This document shows positions 40,362 through 48,270 of a stretch of 64,000 bases of DNA, in pieces; the stretch's first letter is position 1, and each line of letters begins with the position of its first letter. The stretch covers positions 85,877 through 149,876 of the forward strand of contig JALCCT010000003.1 of the NCBI GenBank assembly GCA_022640915.1, given 5' to 3'. The notes below the pieces were generated by a model that was given only the letters and a program-made list of their open reading frames with translations, was not told where the DNA came from and made no database searches. This DNA is from Bifidobacterium sp. (lineage in GTDB: Bacteria; Actinomycetota; Actinomycetes; Actinomycetales; Bifidobacteriaceae). Position numbers and translations under genes: made by a program.

Positions 40362-43037
40362 ATGTGGTCTGTGACCCTGAAACTTATGAAAAAAAGCTTG
40401 CGAATGCTTATCCCGGCAGGCATCGCCATCATCATCGGCACGGCGTTCATCGCCAGCACGTTCCTGTTCGGCAATACGCTGAACGATGCGCTGCGTGCGC
40501 AACTGACGGCCCAATTCGGCAGGGCGAACTACGCTATTGGCATTATGGATGATAAGGCCGGCGCTGACCTGTATTCCAGCACGGTATCGGATTTCCATCT
40601 CGGGCAAGTCCGGGCGGTCGACGGGGTGCGCGGTGTGCGAGTCGACACGCAGGTCGCCATCGAAGTAGGCAACGGCGATACGCATATCTCGTCGGTGGGC
40701 ATCGGCGGATCGGACGACATGCAAGTGCTTCCGGTCACGATCCCGCAAGGCCGGCAGCCGCGCAGCGATAAGGAGATCGCGTTACCTGAGGGCATGGCGA
40801 AACAGCTCAACGTTGGCATTGGCGACATGGTGGACGTGCAAGCGCAGGGATCGGAAGCAGGCGGATCCGAGGCGTTGCCGCGCATGCGTGTCGTTGGATT
40901 CACGAACGATCCCTATGGCGCGTTCGCGTCATACAATGGTGCCGCGGTTCTTGCCGATGATGCCGTCGCCTCCTTGCAGGGACTTGATGGCTTCGATATG
41001 GTCAACACCTCCACGGTGTATCTCGATATAGATCCCGGGAAGGCTGACGCAGCCCTCGCGAAGATACGTTCCTTGATTCCCCAAGGATTCGAAGTCCAAT
41101 CCAGCACCGCGATATCGGGTGCCCTGATGAAGTCACTCGGCGGCGACGGCATGACTCCGGTGACCATATTCCTGCTAGTGTTCGGCGTCATCGCCATGTT
41201 CGTTGCGGCGCTTGTCATCGCCAACACCTTCCAGGTGCTTGTGGCGCAGCGGCGGCGCACCTTCGCGCTCCTGCGTACGATTGGCGCGAAGAAGGGCCAG
41301 ATCTACCGTTCGGTGATCCTCGAATCCATCCTGCTCGGACTTGTCTCCTCGGCGATTGGCATCGCCATAGGCATGGGCATCATGGCCTTGGCGGGGGTTG
41401 CTGGCGCACTGAAATCGGTATATGGTGCAGCGCCTCATGCATTGCTCGTTGTCACGCCGTCGGTCATTATCGTGCCGCTCGCCTTCGGCATCGTCATGAC
41501 GGTGCTGGCGGCGCTCGGTTCGGCGCGCGCCGCTACGAAGGTCACCCCGCTGGAGGCGCTGCGTCCGGTCGAACTCAGCGAAAGTGCAGCATCGGGCCAC
41601 CGTATGCGTACGATCATTGGCACGCTGCTCACGGTGATCGGCGTAGCGATGGCTGCGGTCTCCATCATCAGAATGCGGGATTTGCTGGGCGTTGCCAATA
41701 ACCAGAGTGCTGATGGCAGTGGATACTCAGTGATTCTGCTCATGGCGATCGTCGCATGCGTCTTCGTCTTCCTGGGTCTTGCCCTCGCCGCCTCCTCGTG
41801 GCTGCCTATGCTGATGAAAGGCGTCGGTGCGTTAGTTGCCAAGATAGGTCCTTCGGCCACGATTGCCAATGCGAATGTGCAGAAGAACCCTCGGCGTGTG
41901 GCAGCTACCGGGCTTGCGCTGTTGATCGGCGTGACGCTTGTTTCGACTATCGCCACCGGCGCTGCAAGCGGCAAGCAGACGATGAGCGACGCGCTTGATA
42001 CGCGCTACAGCGTCGATTTGGTGGCAACAGGGTCGCGTTTGAGCCAGAAATCCGCCGACAAGGCGGCACAGGTACCTGGCGTGACGCATACGATCTATGC
42101 TCCTACGGCAACCGGCATGCTCACGGATACGAAGGGCCAGGATCATTCGGTGCTGCTGGTTGGTGTCACTGGTTCCGACCAGTTGAAAAAGGTGATGCAT
42201 ACGGATATCACTGGAGCGCAGATCGCTGGCAACCAAGCGCTGCTGCCTAAATACTCGGCCATGAGCGGCAAGGAGCTGACATTCAACGGCACGGCGGCGT
42301 TCCAAGGCGATGAGGGCGAATCCGAGAGTAAAGCTCAGGGTGGTGCTTCAGGCGAGGTGCCGTCGAAGATGGAGTCCAAGGTGAATCTCGGCGTCGAGCA
42401 ACGCGACTTCCGTCGTATTTCCAACGGCTACGAGGTCACGGCGTTTGTGAACGCTGACTTGTTCGCTTCGCACACACTTAAGGAACATGGGCATATTCTG
42501 CTGGCCAGCGTCGATCCGCGCGCCACGAATCTTGCGGATACCTTCCAGAATGTGCAGAGTGCGCTGGGCGAAGATATGGGAGTGCAGTTGAGTGGGCCGG
42601 TCGCCGAGCGGCTGCAATGGGAGAACGTGATCGACACTATGCTCAAACTCCTGGTTGGACTGCTCGCGGTCGCCGTGCTGATCGCTCTGATCGGCGTGGC
42701 CAACACGCTGAGCCTGTCCGTTATCGAACGCACTCGGGAATCGGCGACATTGCGCGCCATTGGCATGACGCGAAGCCAGCTGCGCCGCTCGCTGTCTGTC
42801 GAGGCGCTGCTCATCGCGCTGGTCAGCGGGCTGGCGGGCATTGTGCTCGGCACACTATTCGGGTGGCTGGGTTCCTACACGGTCTTCAGTCTCTACGGCA
42901 CGATCGCACTGCCGTTCGAGTGGAAGACGAATGGCGTCGTGCTGGTGATAGCCGCCATTGCCGCGCTGCTCGCCAGCGTGTTCCCGGCGAGGCGTGCGCT
43001 CAAAACAGCTCCGGTGGAGGCGCTTGCTGAGGCTTAA
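40362..43037 (+). CDS. FtsX-like ABC transporter permease
   Basis: Two FtsX modules (LRTIGAKKGQIYRSVILES, LRAIGMTRSQLRRSLSVEAL); downstream of ABC ATPase. Confidence 0.92.
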   Translation: MWSVTLKLMKKSLRMLIPAGIAIIIGTAFIASTFLFGNTLNDALRAQLTAQFGRANYAIGIMDDKAGADLYSSTVSDFHLGQVRAVDGVRGVRVDTQVAIEVGNGDTHISSVGIGGSDDMQVLPVTIPQGRQPRSDKEIALPEGMAKQLNVGIGDMVDVQAQGSEAGGSEALPRMRVVGFTNDPYGAFASYNGAAVLADDAVASLQGLDGFDMVNTSTVYLDIDPGKADAALAKIRSLIPQGFEVQSSTAISGALMKSLGGDGMTPVTIFLLVFGVIAMFVAALVIANTFQVLVAQRRRTFALLRTIGAKKGQIYRSVILESILLGLVSSAIGIAIGMGIMALAGVAGALKSVYGAAPHALLVVTPSVIIVPLAFGIVMTVLAALGSARAATKVTPLEALRPVELSESAASGHRMRTIIGTLLTVIGVAMAAVSIIRMRDLLGVANNQSADGSGYSVILLMAIVACVFVFLGLALAASSWLPMLMKGVGALVAKIGPSATIANANVQKNPRRVAATGLALLIGVTLVSTIATGAASGKQTMSDALDTRYSVDLVATGSRLSQKSADKAAQVPGVTHTIYAPTATGMLTDTKGQDHSVLLVGVTGSDQLKKVMHTDITGAQIAGNQALLPKYSAMSGKELTFNGTAAFQGDEGESESKAQGGASGEVPSKMESKVNLGVEQRDFRRISNGYEVTAFVNADLFASHTLKEHGHILLASVDPRATNLADTFQNVQSALGEDMGVQLSGPVAERLQWENVIDTMLKLLVGLLAVAVLIALIGVANTLSLSVIERTRESATLRAIGMTRSQLRRSLSVEALLIALVSGLAGIVLGTLFGWLGSYTVFSLYGTIALPFEWKTNGVVLVIAAIAALLASVFPARRALKTAPVEALAEA

Positions 43038-43086
43038 TGTTTCTATGTTGGTGAGTGGCTTTGTGCGCACCTTGTTCTCGGTGGAG

Positions 43087-43125
43087 GACTCACACTTTTT
43101 GATGTCGTCTGAAAAAGTGTGAGTC
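43087..43125. repeat. Hairpin A of a paired palindrome (14-bp stem, 11-nt loop)
   Basis: GACTCACACTTTTT-N11-AAAAAGTGTGAGTC. Confidence 0.85.
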
Positions 43126-43217
43126 AGATGAACATTTCATGTTTGGTTTTTTATCCACGAAAACGTTGAAATTTCAACATTATGGTGCTCAAAAGTTCAC
43201 ATCTTCCCTGTTCGTTC

Positions 43218-43256
43218 GGCTCACACTTTTTCCTCTGCACTCAAAAAGTGTGAGCC
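43218..43256. repeat. Hairpin B of a paired palindrome (14-bp stem, 11-nt loop)
   Basis: GGCTCACACTTTTT-N11-AAAAAGTGTGAGCC. Confidence 0.85.
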
Positions 43257-43265
43257 AAAAACCGC

Positions 43266-44075
43266 CTAAGCCTCGATCAGCCCGTTTTCATACGCGAACA
43301 CGACGGCCTGGACTCGGTCGCGCGCGTTGATCTTCGCGAGAATATGCGCCACATGTGTTTTGACCGTCGGCAGGCTGATGAACAGCTTGTCGCCGATCTC
43401 CTGATTCGACAGGCCGTGGGCGATTTCGATAAGCACCTCGCGTTCGCGCTCGGTCAAGTCGTCTAGCTCCGGGTCGGTGTATCGCGCTGGCGCCGTCGTA
43501 TGTCCTGCGGCATCTACGCTGGATTCGAACCCGTTCGATGCGATCTGGCCGTTAAGCCCGTTTCGGCCATCCCGCGTGTTCGGCCCGGTGCCCGCGATCT
43601 CACCGTCTAGCATCTTTTCAATGAGCCGTTTGGTTGCGGTCGGCGCGATGATCGCATTGCCTTGGAACACCGTGCGAATCGAATTGAGCAGCGTCTCCGG
43701 TTCGGTATCTTTGAGCAGGAAGCCCGAGGCACCGGCATTGATGGCGGCCATCACATATTCGTCCAAGTCGAAAGTCGTCAGAATGATGACGCGCGTCGTC
43801 CGCGGTGTTTGCGATTCGCAGTCCTTCTCCGGCGCCATCGTATTCGTCGCGCTGATGCGCCGGGTCGCCTCGATACCATCCATGCCGGGCATGCGCACGT
43901 CCATCAGCACCACATCGGGGTGCAACGTCTCGGCCATGGCCACGGCCTGCGCGCCATCGCCGGCCTGCGCCACCACCTGCATGTCGGCCTGCGAGCCGAT
44001 TACCATCGAGAACCCTGCGCGCACCAGCTCCTGGTCGTCCGCGATGATCACCCGTATCTGCTGCATGTCACTCAT
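43266..44075 (-). CDS. NarL/FixJ-type response regulator
   Basis: IIADDQELVRAGF...VVLMDVRMPGMDG...LTEREREVLIEIAHGLSNQEIGDKLFISLPTVKTHVAHILAKI. Confidence 0.95.
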   Translation of the reverse strand: MSDMQQIRVIIADDQELVRAGFSMVIGSQADMQVVAQAGDGAQAVAMAETLHPDVVLMDVRMPGMDGIEATRRISATNTMAPEKDCESQTPRTTRVIILTTFDLDEYVMAAINAGASGFLLKDTEPETLLNSIRTVFQGNAIIAPTATKRLIEKMLDGEIAGTGPNTRDGRNGLNGQIASNGFESSVDAAGHTTAPARYTDPELDDLTEREREVLIEIAHGLSNQEIGDKLFISLPTVKTHVAHILAKINARDRVQAVVFAYENGLIEA

Positions 44076-44305
44076 ATCTTTACTCTAGCGAACCGGGTGG
44101 TTCTTGCGTGGCCGCGACTCTCGGAATCATTATCAGGTGTCGCCATCCAGCTCAACGCTTGGCGTGCCAGCTGCCATAATGTTGACGCGAAGTTCATTCT
44201 GCGGCTGCGAATCGCGTTGTGCAGTCCCTTGCGATAGTGACAATACGATAAGAACAGTCCATAACACCGGGGTTTGCGATGATTGATGCGTCAGCGCGAT
44301 CAACA

Positions 44306-44500
44306 ATGAAACTGACAAGCACGAAGAAACGCTGGATTGTCTATGACGTCGGCAATTCGGCCTTTGTGCTGCTCTCGACTGCGGTGGTGCCCAGCTACGC
44401 GAATTCCCTGCTGCACGCCGCGGTGAAGGCCAACATCGTGTCGACCTGGGGTGATGCGCAAACCATCGGCTCGATCGCCGACGTGCAAGGTATGAAAATC
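44306..44500 (+). pseudogene. N-terminal remnant of UMF1/Atg22-like MFS transporter
   Basis: KRWIVYDVGNSAFVLLSTAVVPSYANSLL resembles the UMF1 N-terminus; ORF ends within about 80 codons with no continuation seen. Confidence 0.45.
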
Positions 44501-44602
44501 CGCTTCTTCCCTGGCTTTTCGGCACGATAGATAGAAAAATCTGCCTAATAAAATTGGACAGCGCCAATCTGTTGCGTGGGGCATTGCCTATAGCGGCGGG
44601 GG

Positions 44603-45049
44603 TCAGGCGTGCAAGCGGTATTCCATGACTATTTCGCCGTCCTCGACGGCACCGGTCGCGATGAAGCCCGCCTTGGCATAGACGTGCTCCGCCATGGCGT
44701 TGCCGGGCACGTAGCTGAGCTCGACGGCGTCGAACCGGCCGCTAGCTTTCGCCTCATCGATGACGACGCGAAGCGTTTGCGTCCCGTGCCCTTGGTTGAC
44801 GAACTCATCAGGGATCAGAATGCGCCAAATATCAAGGATTCTGCGCGCATAATCCGCGCGCGTCATCACGAAGCCGACCAGAGTGTCGTCATGGTATATT
44901 GCGCGAGGTTCAACGGTATGGTCGTCCCGGTACAGCCACGCTTCGGCGAGCGATATGCTGTTGTCGGCCACGTACCCTTCGTTCTCAGGCCGTTTCAATT
45001 TGAGTATTTCATAAAAGTTATGCGCGTCAATGGGTTCGAGATGAAGCAT
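44603..45049 (-). CDS. GNAT family N-acetyltransferase
   Basis: WRILIPDEFVNQGHGTQTLRVVIDEAKA...VELSYVPGNAMAEHVYAKAGFI. Confidence 0.85.
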   Translation of the reverse strand: MLHLEPIDAHNFYEILKLKRPENEGYVADNSISLAEAWLYRDDHTVEPRAIYHDDTLVGFVMTRADYARRILDIWRILIPDEFVNQGHGTQTLRVVIDEAKASGRFDAVELSYVPGNAMAEHVYAKAGFIATGAVEDGEIVMEYRLHA

Positions 45050-45685
45050 GGTTTCCTAGATGTCGTATTGGCATTGTCCTATCAATGATAGGCATAGATC
45101 GCTTTGGGCATGATTACGCTAATCTGTGGTGGAGATGGTTGGCGTGACTATGCATCAGAAAAAGATCAGACCGGTTTCGGATTTGCGCCAATAATTTCGT
45201 TGACAGCTCGAAAACGGTTCATGACATGGGCGAACCGTTTTTCTGACCAAAAACGGCTTTGGTGGCATGGTCGTGCCCGGTATGGAGGCCTACGAGAATC
45301 TGCAAGTTCGACAGCCCAGTGTATTCGCATTTGCTTGAGGTGGAGCGCTGGGCCACAGCGGACAAGCGTCGGTTCAGCATTAGGGAGATTTTAAAGATGT
45401 TCAGTGATGCCATCGCTGGGCATCTTGAAGGCGAACGATGAACTAGGGGTTCCGCGCCTTTGGGGAGAAAAGAGTTGGGTCAATCGTTGCCGCAGATGAA
45501 ACGATTGCGGGGCTGGCGGTTCAATGAACGTCAGAATCATGTGCGAAAGCTGAGTTACCGCGGCATATTGCCTATTGCAGCACGCTATCTACTGCAATGA
45601 AACCGTCAGCATGAACAGGAAAATACTGAAGGCACTGACGATTTCACTGCGATAGGCTTCGTGGTTTTATTGCGGCCCTACGGTC

Positions 45686-45862
45686 TCACAGATCTTCCGG
45701 CTTCACGTAGCCCTTGCGCACGGCGGCCGCGAGCGTCTGCGGCACCTGCACGGTTTCCCCCTCGGGTGTGCGCACGGTGGCGAGCTGCGGAACTTCAGCC
45801 CTCCACTGCGACCGGCGCGCATGGGTGTTGGCTCGTGATGTCTTGTACTTTGGCAGTGCCAT
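45686..45862 (-). CDS. rpmF: 50S ribosomal protein L32, cysteine-free paralog
   Basis: [30 protein letters not shown]; no Cys. Confidence 0.88.
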   Translation of the reverse strand: MALPKYKTSRANTHARRSQWRAEVPQLATVRTPEGETVQVPQTLAAAVRKGYVKPEDL

Positions 45863-45984
45863 CAGCCTTGCCTCGCCTTCCAACGTGGATTTTTCTTATT
45901 GATGACGTACAGGTGGCCCCTGCGGCGCACGATGGACGAGCCATCCTTGTGAGCTAGGGAGCGAATCGACGCTTTGACTTTCAT
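45862..45984 (-). CDS. rpmJ: 50S ribosomal protein L36, cysteine-free paralog
   Basis: Read manually (below ORF-track length cutoff): [44 protein letters not shown] overlap with L32. Confidence 0.88.
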   Translation of the reverse strand: MKVKASIRSLAHKDGSSIVRRRGHLYVINKKNPRWKARQG

Positions 45985-46052
45985 GAGATATTCTTTTCGT
46001 TTTTTCGGATCGACGATTGCTGAATCGGTGGGGGAGACGAGGCAAAGAGCGC

Positions 46053-46325
46053 TCAGTCCTGCGCCTTGTCGTGCCTGCCGTAGCGGGCTCTGAACTTCTG
46101 CACTTGGCCGGCGGTGTCGAGCACGACGTTCTTGCCTGTGTAGAAGGGGTGGCTATACGAGGAGACCTCTACGTTCACCAGCGGATAGGTGTTGCCGTCC
46201 TCCCATTCGATGGCTGGCAGCTGCGAGGCCTTAGCTGCGAGCGTCGATTTGGTGAGGAAGGATCGGTTCGCGGAGCGGTCGTGGAAGACGACGTATCCGT
46301 ATATTGGATGGATGTCGGATTTCAT
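46053..46325 (-). CDS. rpmE2: 50S ribosomal protein L31 type B
   Basis: [29 protein letters not shown]...[10 protein letters not shown]. Confidence 0.93.
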   Translation of the reverse strand: MKSDIHPIYGYVVFHDRSANRSFLTKSTLAAKASQLPAIEWEDGNTYPLVNVEVSSYSHPFYTGKNVVLDTAGQVQKFRARYGRHDKAQD

Positions 46326-46375
46326 ATGATTCCTTGGATTGTCAATAGTGGTTCTAGTGGTTCTCCACGCGCGGA

Positions 46376-46681
46376 TCACCAGCTGGATTTGGTGACCCCT
46401 GGCAGCTCGCCGCGATGCGCCTTCTCACGCAGATTGATGCGCGAGAGGCCGAATTTGCGGTTGAACGCGCGCGGACGCCCGTCGATGCTGTCGCGATTGC
46501 GCAGCCGCACCGGGCTGGCGTTGCGGGGCAACGCCAGCAGCTTGCGCATGGCCTCCTCGCGTTCTTCGACGCCTAAGTGCGGGTTGACGCTGTCGCGCTT
46601 GTATTGGGCGCGGCGCTCGGCGTATTTGGCGACAATCTGCTCACGCTGCCGTTCCCGATAGATTTTGCTGGTTTTGGCCAT
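46376..46681 (-). CDS. rpsN: 30S ribosomal protein S14, zinc-independent long form
   Basis: [24 protein letters not shown]...[51 protein letters not shown]. Confidence 0.94.
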   Translation of the reverse strand: MAKTSKIYRERQREQIVAKYAERRAQYKRDSVNPHLGVEEREEAMRKLLALPRNASPVRLRNRDSIDGRPRAFNRKFGLSRINLREKAHRGELPGVTKSSW

Positions 46682-46760
46682 GCTGATATTCCTTATTTTT
46701 CGATGATGGTTGTCGGGCGGTTGCGTATCTTCGTTCGCGAATGCTTGGTGGCGAGTTGCC

Positions 46761-46931
46761 TCAGCGGGTTTCGCGGAAGATCACGCGCCTGCGCACGACG
46801 GGGTCGAACTTGAGCAGTTCGAGGCGGTCCGGCGTGTTCCGACGGTTTTTCGTGGTGGTGTAGGTCGAGCCGGTTCCTGCGCTCGAGCGCAGGGTGATGA
46901 CAGGTCGGAGCACTGAAGCCTTGTTGGCCAT
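46761..46931 (-). CDS. rpmG: 50S ribosomal protein L33, cysteine-free paralog
   Basis: Read manually: [56 protein letters not shown]. Confidence 0.92.
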   Translation of the reverse strand: MANKASVLRPVITLRSSAGTGSTYTTTKNRRNTPDRLELLKFDPVVRRRVIFRETR

Positions 46932-47061
46932 AGCTCATCCTTTCTTTTCTGAAGCTGTTTTGCGTAGCTGTGGAGTGGAGTCGGGTTATCGGTGACTAAG
47001 CCGGGATCGTGTCAATTGCAGACTGGTGAGCAGGCCACGGCTCGTTTGTGTAGCCTTGTGG

Positions 47062-47313
47062 TCAGCGCAGGCTTTTGGAATCGAGGTATCCCTTGGCCTG
47101 CGCCTGTATGAGGGCTGCCTCGATGCCGATGCGGCTGATGGTCTTGATGCCTTTGGCGCTGATGGTCAGCGTGACGTGGCGGTGCAGCGATGGCACCCAG
47201 TAGCGCTTGCTGTGCAGGTTTGGCTTGAAGGTCCGGCGGGTTTTGCGATGCGAGTGGGAGACGTTGTTGCCGGCTGAAACATGCGTGCTCAGAATTTGAC
47301 ATTGTTTGGTCAT
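47062..47313 (-). CDS. rpmB: 50S ribosomal protein L28 paralog
   Basis: MTKQCQILSTHVSAGNNVSHSHRKTRRTFKPNLHSKRYWVPSLHRHVTLTISAKGIKTI. Confidence 0.92.
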   Translation of the reverse strand: MTKQCQILSTHVSAGNNVSHSHRKTRRTFKPNLHSKRYWVPSLHRHVTLTISAKGIKTISRIGIEAALIQAQAKGYLDSKSLR

Positions 47314-47331
47314 GTCTGCCAATATAGCAAA

Positions 47332-47346
47332 TGAGAATCGTTATCA
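47332..47346. promoter_or_regulatory. Candidate Zur box in L28/CobW-like divergent promoter
   Basis: TGAGAATCGTTATCA, imperfect dyad similar to actinobacterial Zur motifs. Confidence 0.65.
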
Positions 47347-47363
47347 CAAATTGAGGGGATGTC

Positions 47364-48200
47364 ATGTCGTATTCCTTGGTATCGCACGCGGACTCGGGGC
47401 TAAACTCAGCAAACGCGCAGCGTGCAGCGCAGCTGGATGTCGTGTTGCTCACCGGAGCCGATCGGCTGTCGCTGGATTCGGTGTCGTTTTCGCTGATGGA
47501 CAGCTGTGAAGGCGTGATTGGCATTGCATATGACGTGCGTGTCGGCGACGGGTTGATTGATCCAGACGGGACCGGCGATCCCGGGCAACCGAATCTCGAC
47601 ATGGAGGTGTCTCGCAGCGTAAGCATGCCGAATGAATCTCGGCTGCGCAGCTCGCGCTCGCATACCTGTTCCATGAGCGATTGCTGTCTAACGTGCACGG
47701 TCAAGCATGATGCGGCGAAAGTGCTTGAACGCTTGCAAGGACAATGCGGCACTGTGCTTATCTCGCTGCCGATAGGAGTCGAGGGGACACCGGTCGCTCA
47801 GTACCTCGACGATTTGTTCAACCTCAACGAGTGGGGTGAGCGTATGCGCATCGCGACCATTGCCAATGCGGTGGGCCTCGACGAATTCGAGGAGCGCTTT
47901 TTCGACGACGAGCCGCTGTGCCTGTCCGGCGCCGGCGAGGATGACGGGGTCTTCGACGCACGGTCCACCGGTGCGGTGGTCTCTCGCCTGATCCGCGAAG
48001 CCAGGCATGTGCTTGAGCTTCCCGTAGCCGGAACAGGCTGTCTGGCCCGCCATGTCGACGCCGCAGGGGACTGCCGTTGCAGAGACATCATCCGTGCGAT
48101 CGCTGGCGACCAGAGCATAGTGTACGAGGACGCCCATGAAATCGCCCTGCACGATCTCATGGGCGTCCAAGAGCAAGGGCTCACCGTACCAGTTGAATGA
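47364..48200 (+). CDS. CobW/COG0523-like protein with degenerate P-loop
   Basis: CCLTCTVKHDAAKVLERL resembles CobW CxCC region; divergent from the C- ribosomal protein cluster; no GxxGxGKT. Confidence 0.6.
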   Translation: MSYSLVSHADSGLNSANAQRAAQLDVVLLTGADRLSLDSVSFSLMDSCEGVIGIAYDVRVGDGLIDPDGTGDPGQPNLDMEVSRSVSMPNESRLRSSRSHTCSMSDCCLTCTVKHDAAKVLERLQGQCGTVLISLPIGVEGTPVAQYLDDLFNLNEWGERMRIATIANAVGLDEFEERFFDDEPLCLSGAGEDDGVFDARSTGAVVSRLIREARHVLELPVAGTGCLARHVDAAGDCRCRDIIRAIAGDQSIVYEDAHEIALHDLMGVQEQGLTVPVE

Positions 48201-48270
48201 CTGCGTCCCCTGCATGAGGTGCCTTGCAAACGGCTGTCGTGCAAGGCACCGTGCCTACGCATGGATCGCG

